From: Perkinsus olseni
Lineage: Eukaryota > Perkinsozoa > Perkinsida > Perkinsidae
Direction: 5' to 3'
Assembly (NCBI GenBank): GCA_013115135.1
Contig: JABANP010000186.1
Coordinates: 1-64,000 of the forward strand
Length of the DNA stretch: 64,000 bases
Translations under genes and position numbers: made by a program
Notes under the pieces: generated by a model
Told to the model about the DNA's origin: nothing
Databases searched by the model: none
Seen by the model: the letters and a program-made list of their open reading frames with translations, nothing else
Part shown: piece after piece, positions 23,551-34,784 of the stretch
Layout of the letters: the number at the start of each line of letters is the position of its first letter
Position numbering within the stretch: the stretch's first letter is position 1

Positions 23551-23714
23551 CTCTAACGTACTGTCATCAGTGAAGCGAATAATGTACCTACAAGGCAGGT
23601 CGATTGGCGATGCGATAGCAACACCTGCTCCTCATCCCAAGCTCCCAGGTTCTATTCCTGCAACCGACTATATTCCGCACATCTATTAAATTCTGTGGCG
23701 AACGTCCAATAATA

Positions 23715-23735
23715 CCGCCCTACCGGGTAGGGCGG
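23715..23735. other. Short perfect hairpin and CCCTACTAGG repeats
   Basis: Ten bases, CCGCCCTACC, are followed by one G and then by their exact reverse complement, GGTAGGGCGG. Two tandem CCCTACTAGG units follow at about 23737-23757. The structure lies between the stop of the TPR gene and the start of the tail-anchored gene, both on the minus strand. It could form a strong stem in RNA or DNA; function is unknown. Confidence 0.6.
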
Positions 23736-23877
23736 CCCTACTAGGCCCTACTAGGGCCTACCATAACCGTAGCCCTATCGTATCCTAATATTATCTGCTA
23801 CCGTGAGAACCGCCGTCTCTACGACCCCCCGCTACGCCGTCATCCACTGTTCCCCGGTGGAGCCCCCACCATAATTA

Positions 23878-24716
23878 TTACGGAACATTAGGGCCTTGGT
23901 TGCCATCAATGGCGAGGTGGATGTTGAGGAGAATGGGGTCCTTCGCACCATCCACCATGTAGCTGGCCTCTTGAGATTGTCCCATTACCATCACGTGCAT
24001 CTTGTGACCCTCTTCAAACTGCATGACCTATAAGGTTGACCCATGCAAGATACAAAATAGGTCAAGTTGAGTACCATCCTACTTGAGAGTATCCACCAAG
24101 CTGCTCAGTTACTGTACCCTTCCATGAACCAAGAAGCTTCCTTTCCAATCGCTAGTGTATTGCAAGCATCACGCAACGCCTTCAAATTCGCTATATCTCC
24201 CTAATACCAAAACTTTCTCAACGAAACTAACTTTCCAATACCACTACTTCTGTACAGGTCGCTATCGCCTTGTCCAAATGGTCAATGGCTTCCTGATACC
24301 TACTCGAGAGGCCCTCTCCTCCTATTACTATCAACAGCTACTACCTGCCCATAGCCTGCAGCGCCGACCCAACACGATGGTGGCCCTTGCTCCACAACGG
24401 GGCCAACTCGACGCACTTTAGGCCATCAGCAAGCGCCTTATCATAGGACCCATCCACCGAGAACGCTGCAGATCTATTTGACCTGCCACAAGCATGCTCG
24501 TCACGAAGCCAAAACGATACTCCCTACCATGCAAGATGATCTTCAGGCTTCATGTCGATCGCTTTAGTATAGCTCTCGATGGCCCCCTTGACGTCCTTCG
24601 CCTGATACACCATGAGTCGCGGCGGCCCCATTCCCCGCCCACCACCGACGTACCTTCAGTTTAGCGTTGCCGTCCTTTCGAAAGTCCTCGGCTGTGGAAG
24701 AGGAGGTTGAGTCCAT
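23878..24716 (-). CDS. TPR co-chaperone-like protein
   Basis: The start MDSTSSSTAEDFRKDGNAKL (24716) leads into tetratricopeptide repeats over several exons. TPR1 ends VYQAKDVKGAIESYTKAIDM near 24560. TPR2 is NRSAAFSVDGSYDKALADGL, then KCVELAPLWSKGHHRVGSAL near 24400. TPR3 starts YQEAIDHLDKAIAT near 24260. This pattern is that of Hsp70/Hsp90-binding three-repeat domains (Hop/STI1, SGT, CHIP families). The last exon, EEGHKMHVMVMGQSQEASYM to GNQGPNVP, is not a domain I recognise and ends at TAA 23878. The intron at about 24018-24070 contains motif family 3. An in-frame upstream ATG at 24854 is possible. Introns interrupt the repeats, so the exact length is uncertain. Confidence 0.62.
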
Positions 24717-24854
24717 TGCGACCTTATTAAACGGACAGGACAAATCAACTGAATCGAGGTCATAGCGGGTGTATCCGCGAAGTGCAAGCTTCGACTTTGG
24801 GATACCCAGCTGGAGGGACGACAGACTATCAAACGGCTCAGGTAAGGTGGTCAA

Positions 24855-26015
24855 CTTGAAATCTTGCTACCTCACGGTTCCTCAATGCCCAATCCTCCTT
24901 GCCATCCTCATGCGTGCCAATATGCGCTGGAAGTGTTTTTCGCGCTTCCTCGATTTCCACGCAGAGATGTGCAGTTCTCATGCCATACCATAACATCCGA
25001 AACTTATTGCTGTTTTGATGCTCTCAAAATCAGCCCTTATCGACGAGGGTGGTGACGCCGGATGAACGGAGTGACGACAACTGATGGAAAAACAGGAAAT
25101 TGGTCATCGTATCCATTTATCAGTTTTATCTTCCACTAGAATGGCGGCCGGTCAGCCCGTCCAATTCCTTCCATTGTCTCGGCACGCGGACAAGAAGGGA
25201 GGGTAGTACGGTTGGGATGGGGCGTGTCACCACTACTATCACCACTAGGTACGTATTCCGAATTTGCCTCCTGCCATCATCGATCAGCTGTAGCATCGCA
25301 ACAGAGGGTCGGGGGCGAGGATTAACAGCGTCATTCGGGTGCTCGATGAAGCGACTCTGGCGGAGGTAATGTCGGCCATCGTTTTTAATGGTCCATGGTA
25401 TCTTTTAAGATATCCCTCCTTCCCGCTTGCCATGATCAACCCATCACGGACCTCCAGGTCATTCCAGGCTCCCAAGGACAGGGGCTGTAGGCTATTCTGT
25501 ATCCACCCAGCATGAAGCTAAGATTCCTTCAGAGTATCCTGTTCTCGAGACGGTACCGCCAAGTTATGGGACCTACGATCATCAGGAGGGCAGCCAGTGG
25601 TGACTATAGCAGCCAGCAACAACAAGAAGGATGCGCAGATCTTCGGAGCCAGTGTCAATGCTGATAACACGCTCGCTGTAGGGGGGCGGGGGGTCACCTG
25701 GTGGTGGTGCCGGAGTTTACTTCACACGTGAATAGGTGATGAATAGTCCCAGCGACCTGGATGCTCTTGTATAAAATGTAAACAAAACTAATATTATGAT
25801 ATCAGCTCGTTCTCAATGTTAGTAATAGGTTAAAATAATCTATCTACATAGACAACTTTCATATAATGACCTCTCGGTATAGATCCTTTCGTAGTGTATG
25901 GCCGTCCACTACGCTATCGTAGAGGGTTCAAGGAAGCTTTCTGTATTATCATAGACATTCACCTCAATCAGCTGCACGTCTTTATTGGCTCGTAGGCCCC
26001 GTCGGCTCAGTCTCG
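24855..26015. other. Intergenic region, no gene supported
   Basis: Open frames are short. A 63-residue minus-strand frame (25284-25475) has some coding character but no recognised domain. The stretch 25740-25870 is AT-rich. Confidence 0.4.
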
Positions 26016-27494
26016 TTGGACACTGAGCAAGCTCTCCTCTTGGAGACGCTGGGGGCTAATCGTTCTCTCAGGAGGGTGGATGCATTTAAGATCAGTGACG
26101 ACCCTGCTGTTGTTAACGACTGCAGCTGTTCGAACAGTATATCATTGAACTCCTTCGTGGACTGTCTCGTCTTTTTGGCATCCCAACATTGCCAAGGGTT
26201 GAACTATAAAATCTGTGGGGGATTTCGGGTATCTCGACTGGAGCGTACGATGGGGAGAATGGCCGCCTTGGAACCTTCGTCGGCCCATCACCAGTCTTGT
26301 CTTCAGGTTGGTGTGGACTCGGAGGTGCTGTTATACGACATCAACTCTGGCAAGAAGGGGCCATACTTTACCTACACCGACGCCCACATGGATATCGTCA
26401 ACTGCGTCAAGTTCCATCCAACCCGGACGAATCTTTGCATGACGGGAGGTAAGTTCGAGTGCCAACTTCGCTGCGCCAGGCGGCTGTTGTCAGGCGAGGA
26501 TACCCTCATCAACGTACTCGATGTTACTGATCTCCACAATGAAGACGACGGCCAAGCCCCTAAGGTCACCATCAGTGCAGAGGACTCGGTAGAATCTCGT
26601 GGCGTGGAGGGGGGTTAGCGGGTCCTCAGGTGCGGTCTGTGTGCGCAGCGAGGGCCCGGCAGGAGACCTTCTGGTCGCGTCAACCTGCACTGAGAAGCTG
26701 CAAGTTTGGAACGCCGGGACGGCTCAACGGTAATGATTGTTATCACCATCACGGATTTGCGGTGGCGGGGAAACTGGGTATCTTCTCTGAGGGGGCAGCA
26801 GTTCCTACTGGTACCAGCGAGGAGCTCGGCAATCCGACTTCGCCTGTATTTGATTATCATGCCACCGTATGAACGGTCGGGGTCAACGCCTTCTTCTCGA
26901 TACTGAGCGTGATGGATGGGCGAGTTGACGGCAGGTGCCTCGAGACCAGCGGGATTCGAGAGCATCCGCTGCTTCGGGCTGTTGGGTCTACGGAAGAGGA
27001 CGTGCAGCTTGGGTATATAATAGATGTCCAGTACGATGCCGCGAATAACCGACTGTAAGGGTCTGAGGAGTTGAAGGGAGGAGTGGTATTGATTGGGCGT
27101 GTAGATACGTTGTTGGTGGCTCGACTAATGGTAACGTAGTGTGCTGCGAGCTGCTTGATACCGCAACTTTGGCAACTCATGGGGTATTCCACACCGGACT
27201 GGGGGATGAGGGCCATGAGGGGGTTGTCAGATCTGCAGTACTGGTAGGCGAAGATATTCCGGCTTTTCTGTGATGAGCATGCTTCGACCTCAGGATACCA
27301 CGCGTGGATCGGTCTTTACTGGAGGTGAGGATGGCGCAGTTGTCCGATGGGGGCCAAATGCTGAAGAGTCCAACGAGTTGAAAGATGTACTATCCTGTTT
27401 TCATACCATCTCTTGCCCAACTCATCCCGCTTTGCAGACCAGGCCCATTGCAAGAAGGAGTCCTCGTGGTGCCACAGCGTCTTCGCCGTATTAA
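26016..27494 (+). CDS. WD40 repeat protein, WDR89-like
   Basis: Plus-strand exons spell WD repeats in the order seen in WDR89: VGVDSEVLLYDINSGKKGPY, TDAHMDIVNCVKFHPTRTNL with CMTGG, EDTLINVLDVTDLHNEDDGQ, LLVASTCTEKLQVWNAGTAQ near 26680, LGYIIDVQYDAANNRL near 27040, VVGGSTNGNVVCCEL near 27110, and GHEGVVRSAVL joined over a 49-nt intron to DTTRGSVFTGGEDGAVVRWG. The order of the seven blades and the HxDxVxxVxFHP and TGGEDxxxxxW motifs fit that family. Its function is scaffold-like and poorly known. The intron at 26590-26630 has a form of motif family 2; the frame after it is not fully resolved. The true start codon is not identified: the open frame begins near 26016 without a clear ATG. The stop is at 27494. 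Confidence 0.68.
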
Positions 27495-27636
27495 CCTTCC
27501 TTCCGAACACTGTCAGTATTGTTACTTCCTCCGGTTACCAACGTGTCTTCTGCTTCCAAGGTGAAAGGAATCTTTGGTTGAAGCTAGGCAGTCGCGAAAT
27601 TGCTCGTCTCAGGGTCATGTGATATCATTCATATGA

Positions 27637-30334
27637 ATGGCGACTACTAAAACGTCTAAGCACGAAGGGTCGGCCTTCGTAGAAGAGGTGAAGAAGGTCG
27701 AACGCGCTGATTCCATCTTGAGCGGCGCTGGGACTCCGAGTACCGTAGGGGACCTCACGCCCGGATTCAGAGGGCGCCTGGACTCAAGCGACCCTTTCTG
27801 GGGGTTGGAGTTCACTCACGAGATGGCTGTTGAGGCGTTGAGGAAGGAGATTGGCAAGAGGGTCTACAGCAGGATGAGGGCTGCTGAGGACTCGACTAAA
27901 GGGGGCCGCACATGGCGGCTTGACCCGGCCGATTTCGATATGGGGCGTATGTTCGCGGATGGTGAGGAGAGTGACGGTTATGTTATGAAGTTCGCTGACT
28001 TTGATATGGAAGGCTTCTTCATGGACCCCTCCCCGCCACCCGAGGGAGCTCCGGTGGACTGGAACTTGTGGGAGATCGAGCTCTTCGGCCCGATACGCGA
28101 GGACGTGAAGGGGATGTTCAAGGCTGAGCCAGTGGAGAAGGAAAGGTTCGTCACTCCCTATGGCCATGATTATGATACTATCGACGAGAGCGAGTTGTGT
28201 GATTTCTGGCAGTGCTGGTCGATGAGCCCGGTGGAGGCGGTGGAGGCCGTTGATGCGGTGAGGGAGGTCCTCAAGGACCCGGTCTATGTCCTGTCTATCG
28301 CCCCCTCGGTGGTCCATGATGCCCACTGGCTCAGTCTTGTTCGTCCTAAGGTTGATGTAGAGTACCCCATCATGGCCAGACCGACCAACAGCCTCCCTCT
28401 GGCCTTGCTTGCTATGGCTCGGTCCCAAGCCACGCTGTGCAGGGCGATGATGCCAGTACTCGCTGGAGGTGCTAAGCTGGCCCATCTGCAAGCCTTGCTG
28501 GTTCGCCTCAAGTACCATCAGTTGGTGGAAGCTGACCCTAGGGTTAAGGAGGGGTACAGGAGGAAACTGATAGGTCGTGAGCTCGTTGATCGCTTTCCCC
28601 AAGGACGCCTGGCCTTCCGCGAGATGGCTTGGGCCCTTCGAAAGGCTCTACATCATGGCACAAGTCGTCTTTGTACGGGACATTAACGCCTTGAGAGATC
28701 TCCTCAGCGACAGGCATATTTCTGGGCGCGCGGTCGCCCTCGCTGGGGAGTGCCCGGGGCTGGCGGTGGCGCGTGCGGCTACTGCGGCCAGGGTGCTGCT
28801 GGTGGAGGGCTCGGAGATGCTTAACATGAACAACGATGATGTGAGCTCGATGGCCCAGGAGGTGGCCGCTATGATCGTGTCATCGGCGATGGACACCCCC
28901 TGGCTCGCCTTCCAGTCCTCACCGCTCGACCCTGCGGGCGGCCCCCTTCTCCCACCGCTTCGAGAGAGAGCCTTGGGTGCCGCTCTCGAGACTCGCTGTG
29001 GCCTTTGCTGACACCACCGGTCCCCTCAGATGCCAGCAATGGAAGGGAAAGGGAGCCCAGCAAGTACACAGTCTTGGTAGAAAGGCTCGCCAGAGGTATC
29101 GAGGATGGTAGGGTCTACATGGGCCCTCGATATCTCCGCAGCATCATATCCGCTGCCTGACAGGGTTACGTGCTCCCTAGATCTTCTCTGAGTTGGGCTC
29201 TGCTCCATCAGCCCCAACGCTGTCGCTTGCCCCCTAGGGAAGCCCTCAGCCCCTCTCACCGAATACTCCGACTACGCGGCCCTTCGCCTTGCTGATCTCA
29301 TCGCGGGTGTGCAAGACCTCCTACGTCTCCTCAGACCGGGCGTGTGGGCGCATGCTCAGTGGCTACGTTGGTCGACCCCCGTCTCGCGCCCGGCCCAGAC
29401 CTCTACCTATGGTGCTGATGCATTCGCCTGGAAGCGCTCTAGCAAGGAGGGCTGCGAGGCCCTGGCGGTGAGGGTCCCTCCACCGCCCTGCCGGACCGTC
29501 ATTGACGCTGTCGGGTCGGCTGCGGCTGTCCCTGTAGACCACCTGGCTTCCTACATCGAGATGCGCAACACTGAGGTCGGACAGTCTTGGAGGGGCTACC
29601 CTGCTCTCGACCGCCTGGCCTACCGTGTAGCTTCTCTCATCAAGTGGTCCGCGGTCCTCGCCCTGATGTACACCACCGTCCCTTCTGTGGAGATGCTGTC
29701 TTCGAGGTTGGCAGCGCAGGCCTCTGTCCTCACCTGTGGTCTCCTATCACTGGGGTGGTGCTCTGGACAGGGCCTCTGGCTAGGTGTACTCGGGGCATGG
29801 TTCAAGATCCCTAGAACGCTGTACGGGGAGTGGCCAGTGGATGACTACGTCATCATAGTGGCCCTCACCTCCATGTCCCGCCGCAGTGGCCTCCCTGCCT
29901 CGCTGTCATTCCCGTCACTGCAAGAATGGGTCCTCAGCACAATAGCCCTTCCGAGCCTCTTCCCAGCGGTGGGCATCCAGGCGGTCTGGCTCTACCTGAT
30001 AGGCTCGGTCCTGGGCAACCTGTTCTGTCGCGAGATGCAGGGCCAGGCGGGCATGGCTGCTGTCCTCGGCTACATGCTAGGGTCCAGCCTCGTCTATGGT
30101 CTCCAAGGCGATGATACCCCCCTCAGCCTACTAGCCTTCCATGACCTAGGCCCAGTGCCCTTCGCCTCACTATACGGCATGGCGGTGTTGGCTACTCGTG
30201 AGGCCTTCACTCCTCGTGTTAGGAAGGCCCTCGGTCGCGGGGTGTGGTTGAGGTCGTGTATGGCGGTCATGCTGGCCGGGATGGTCTGCAGTCTTGTCGG
30301 TCCGCCGCTCATCTGCCATTTCATATTCTCATAG
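27637..30334 (+). CDS. Large unknown protein with C-terminal membrane helices, broken by frameshifts
   Basis: Three long plus-strand frames (27637-28686, 28577-29011, 29309-30334) continue one another with the same base composition and no convincing introns. The first starts MATTKTSKHEGSAFVEEVKK and is soluble. The second contains VVFVRDINALRDLLSDRHIS and AGECPGLAVARAATAARVLL. The third has several hydrophobic helices (VALTSMSRRSGLPASLSF is between two of them; FPAVGIQAVWLYLIGSVLGN is one) and ends GPPLICHFIFS. Frame changes fall at about 28640-28690 and 29010-29040, and again between 29130 and 29300, where SKYTVLVERLARGIEDGRVY lies in yet another frame. Either the gene is decaying or the assembly has indels. 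No family is recognised. An intact version would be near 890 residues. Confidence 0.5.
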
Positions 30335-30589
30335 CAGTCATTGTGTCCCCCTCGAGGGTTCAGGAGGGGCTTAGTGCCCCCCCTCTGTAGCATTCATTCT
30401 TCGACACCTTTCACCATCATCATCATCATCCCTACTTAGCTGAGTGACGCCTTTATTGAAGCATCCTGCTGATCTCAGCAACACCACCATCGTTATTGAT
30501 TCATCGTTTCAACCGCTATCACACGTCAGAGTTTCCTGCCGGGTTGCTTGAAGCGTATCTTCGAGGTCGCTTACAACCCTTTCAGCTTC

Positions 30590-33240
30590 ATGATGTTTCG
30601 CTGCTTCCCTCCTCAATGCACGATGACACGCTCTCCCTCGTCGGCGGAGGGCCCCTCGGGCTGCCCTGGTCGGGTCACTCGCCAGTATCTCGCCGACTTG
30701 AGTGCACGGGCATCAGCGGAGGCCACCCGTAGAAGCCACGACAGTGATGCTGCAGACGACGGTGGCGCCGCTACTACCACTCCTTCGCCGCATCAGACCG
30801 CCCCTCCCCCCTCTAGCGGAGTGCCCCCCAGCCCTGAGCCTACCTGGTCAGAGGGGTCTTCTGCCCTCTTGGACACCCTCCCCAATACCGTAGCGGAGAG
30901 GATCGGTCTCCCTCCGCCAGTGCTGGTCTGCCAACCCGAACCAGTGACGGTCGAGTGTAGTTGGAGTTCATGGGCTAGTAGTACGTCCACTGCCCACCAT
31001 CTCGAGGAGCCCTCGGAGCCTCTGCCGGTTCAAGAGGTCATCACGCCAGTCTACGCCTCGGCTGTCGGTCGGGCGGGCTCCATGCCTGCCTCCGCGGTGG
31101 CGAGCGTATGCTTGTATAGTGTCTATGATGCTGTTGCCCGTAACGGGGCGCCATGCTGTGGGCTGGCTAGGACTGTCACAGGACCGTGGAAGGGTGAGAC
31201 GACGCGTCCAGGACTGTGCTTGACTTTGCTTCTTCCCTCAGGGGGATGGCGTCCGTGTTGCTTCTGCCAGATGACGAGTCTGGTCAGCATCACAGCAGCG
31301 TCTCTGCCATCCCAGCTCGCCCGACTCGAAGTGGCTACACTCAGCCGTCCAGCGTCGCCTCGCGGCTCCAGCCCGTTGTCGGCGGAGCAACCGATGGAGA
31401 TGGTCTCCGTCGAAGACGGTGATGACTATAAGGTCAGTGAGGGGGTAAGCGAGGGGTCCTGGAGGGGGGATGCCTTCCGTTGCCGAATGCAGTGCTGCCT
31501 CGACCGTCCTTACCACGCCCGATGTTCGGTCCATTCATGGCGATATTATTTTTAATCTAGACGTGGCTTTGCTCGCGGAGCATGTGGCTCATCGCACGCT
31601 TAAGAGCCTCCGCGACCCTACCTCGGTTGGGGACCGCGCTGCTGCAAGGTGTCCCCCTCCACCGAACACCTCCCGCTTGAACGAGGGCAAGCGGCTGCCC
31701 ATGGACTACCTCGGACTCATCACCGCATTCGATCGTCTGATGGTGGAAGAGGAGTTCCTGGCGTCTCTCGAGCGCAGACAGAAGCCGCGGAGACAACCTC
31801 GTGTGGAGCGGTCCTTGGCCGCTTGGAGTGGGAACTCGCAACCTTCTCGACGCTGCGAGACTCTGCCCTACGCGCAGCAGGCCGTGCGGCTGCCGTCCCC
31901 GCGCTTCCCACAGCGGCCCTACCCCAGTTTAAATAGTATGACACACTGTCCGGGTCAGAGCTGCAAGCCTGCGATAGAGCCTGGCCGTGGTCAGGGACAT
32001 TTTCCTATCGACGGAGGGATGGTTGAGAGAAGTTCCTGTGCCTTCGGCTGTGCCCCCGTCGGCCCCTCCGCCTCTAGAGTCGAGCTCTCACTTGCTCGCT
32101 CGGTACGTGCTACGCGACATCTACTTCGTGGTTGAGATCATCCAGGCCTTGGAGCAGGGCCGCTGGAGGTGCATCCGGGGGGCCCCTCGTCGCCCCGCGT
32201 ACTTTTCTATCAGCCGAGATTGGAGCGACCGGAGATCAGTCGCTTGCCAGGCATCACCTCGGGACTGCTTACCAGTAGGCAAGACGACCGGTCTAGGAGG
32301 GATGGCGCTTCCGCGGCAAGAGCAATCGGTGTGGGTCTCAGAAGCCGTCTGCAGCAGGGTGGAGCGGGAAAGCATTGTCTGTAGAGAGCCAGCTCATGGC
32401 AAAGATGCTCGCTGTGAGAGCGAGCTGGAGATGGTGGACGGGCCTGCTCTTACCGGGAGGACCGAGGGAACTTGGCGACTTGTGAAGGGCGAGGATGCCG
32501 ATCGTCGACACCCTCGGCCGATTGTCATGAGGCTCTTGGCCCAGGGACAACAAGATGGGGAAGTGAGGGGTGTCGTCACGGAGGTGCCATTATCCCCCTC
32601 TGGGACTACGGATCATGGAGCGGCTCCTACGCCTGGCACTAAGTCTGCCTGGAAGGGTGCTGGGTCTTCAGGAGGAAGTGTGCCTGATGACCTACACTCG
32701 GAGGCTTGTACTGGCCCTACTCACCATGACTGTCGTAGCGCCGAAGAGGCTGCGGGCTTGTTCGTCAGAGATCTGTCTTCAAGGTGCCTGTGCCGCCTTG
32801 TAGCGCGATCTATCCTGGATACCTTGCTGCTGCGTATCAGCGTATCTTGGGTTGATCCTGGCCTCTTTCATGTATATGATATCGATGCATCCGAAGAAGC
32901 GACTGATGGCGTGATGCCGGTGTCACCAGCAAGCGTTGGCATTCAGTGCAGCATCAGTCGCGCGCCATCTGGACCCGACCTCGGTTCCAGCCCGTCCTGG
33001 GTCGAGCAACGACAGAATGTAGCCTGCCAGACGGACCCTCCCCGGCCGAGCCATCTGCGGCTCCTGCTGCTAATGGCGGCCCGGCGTCGACTGGAACAGC
33101 AGCAACGAGAGTCATCACGACCTGGGCAGCATCATCCCCTTGGAGGCACACGCTGGAGGCCGCACCGGGTAACCGTCCTGGGCAACGCCCTTGGTGGTAC
33201 AGTCGGAAAGCATGCTACTCTCGGGACGACAGAAGTGTGA
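30590..33240 (+). CDS. Large unknown low-complexity protein
   Basis: Open frames on the plus strand (to 31555, 31470-32135 and 31987-33240) are linked by probable introns into one long, Ser/Pro/Ala/Arg-rich protein. Islands of helix recur: VCLYSVYDAVARNG, NLDVALLAEHVAHRTLKSLR, YLGLITAFDRLMVEEEFLAS, LARYVLRDIYFVVEIIQALE and CLCRLVARSILDTLLLRISV. These may be degenerate repeats of one amphipathic motif. No known domain is seen. I chose the ATG at 30590; the frame opens a little upstream without ATG. Introns are likely at about 31194-31240 (ends CCCTCAG) and about 31430-31490. The stop is TGA at 33238-33240. Confidence 0.45.
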
Positions 33241-33655
33241 TGAGGATCTCAGCGAGCTATCCGCAGACCATCGACCGCCCGACGGTGTAGTCCATCTTCG
33301 AAGTGGAGTTGTTGCTGGGACTTCGGTGGTTCCATCCCCGAATACGCGTCCGAAGGGAGGCTGTGGTAACCCGGTTAAAGAAGGGAGAATGAGGAGGGCT
33401 CCACTTTATCGAACAGCTCTCTCGAGCATCCGACCCCTACGCCCAAGAGGGCCTGCTCACCGGACGCGGGTAGGCTTCAGGTTTTCACCTAAATGGTAGT
33501 GATGCATGAGACCTGTGTACACTTTGTACTTGCTTGTGGTGGGTCGAGTTGGGAGGGTGTCTTGGAGGGGGTAGATTTCCGGGTAGGCTGTCAAGTACGT
33601 GAGGGAAGATGCTCGCTGAATCAACTTCCTTTTTAGTCTTGTCCTTTGATCGGCT

Positions 33656-34784
33656 ATGACATTTTCTGAGGTCTCTACCTCGCCATCGTCCAGCAAGTCC
33701 GTCGTCTCAGACGTCTCAACGACTTGCGATGAGACAGTAAGATTGAACATGCCGCTCACTTACGAGCGGAAGCTTATCCGTCGAGGAGAAGGGGGCTTCC
33801 AATCCGCGACGCCGGTGTCTCCGTTCGACGGAGTGGAACATACTCAGCGGCAACAGCAGCAGCGACAAGACTTTAGCGGCTGTCAGCATTTGAAAGACGG
33901 CTATGATTCGCTGGCTAAACCTACGACCCTGGTAGGAAGCGTCTATTGAAGTATTGTTCGTTCGTGCCTTTGACGCTGCAGGTCGAATTCTTACCCTCTA
34001 TGACCGCGATCCTCAAAGAGATTCGTCGAACTGGGTGATGCCGCTACTGGTAGGTGGATGGCCTCCTCTCTCTCTCGTTACCTGTGTGGTGCCTGCTGCT
34101 CAGAGTCCTTGGGACCAGGAGAGCTTACACGCTTTCCACGCTGTCCGTGTGCCGGCCATACCACTCGAAGTTTACCTTAAGCGTCTCGCGAGGAAGTTCA
34201 ACGTGAGAATCTTATCCCTTCTGCCGTTTCTCACCGTACTCATGCTTGCCCCCTCTCAGTGTTCCAACTCTTGCTTCGTCGTAGCCCTCATCTACATCGA
34301 TCGAGTGAACATGTGCCGTGGGGGAACATTCAGGATCAACTCCTACAGCATCTACAGGTACCCACCTGCATTTGGTCGATCATCATCGAGCAGCTGTCAT
34401 CTTTCAGAGTTCTCCTGTCGGCACTGCTGGTGTCTACGAAGTTCTATGAGGATTGTTATTACAGCAACGGGGATTATGCTAGATTTGGTGGAGTTCGGGT
34501 ATCCGAGCTCAACTCTTTGGAGTTGGGTTTTCTAAAGCTGATAAGTGAGAAGGGTCGTCTCACTACGCTCGTCATCATTCTCAAATAATCTCTGGTCGTC
34601 AGACTGGTCCCTGACGATCACCCCTGAGCAGTACGAGACTTACCGTACGCTGCTTAGCGCACAAAGCTTCAGTGCAACTCAGACCAAGGCAGCTGCTCTA
34701 ATGAAAGTAGTCTATGAAAGCACTCGGAACTTGCTAAGGATCGCTTCGCGGACAGGTTCAACCTCATCATCTGTCGAAGGCTGA
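33656..34784 (+). CDS. PHO80-like (P/U-type) cyclin 1
   Basis: PHO80-type cyclins bind and activate PHO85-like kinases, linking nutrient state and cell cycle. Exons join in frame as follows: MTFSEVSTSPSSSKSVVSDV (start 33656); VEFLPSMTAILKEIRRTG; SPWDQESLHAFHAVRVPAIP then LEVYLKRLARKFN; CSNSCFVVALIYIDRVNMCR; VLLSALLVSTKFYEDCYYSN with GDYARFGGVRVSELNSLELG; and WSLTITPEQYETYRTLLS. The FHAxxxPxIxxxxYLxR and KFxxDxYYxNxxYAxxGGV boxes are hallmarks of this family. Introns are 44-60 nt (for example about 34202-34258 and 34351-34400) and fall at the same places as in cyclins 2 and 3. The stop is at 34784. The poorly conserved N-terminus may degrade or localise the protein. Confidence 0.82.

Noticed and set aside
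23760..23785. Spliced-leader RNA remnant (ACCGTAGCC word)
   Set aside because: Only nine bases agree with the dinoflagellate-type leader and the rest of the leader is absent; no leader copy was found anywhere in the window.
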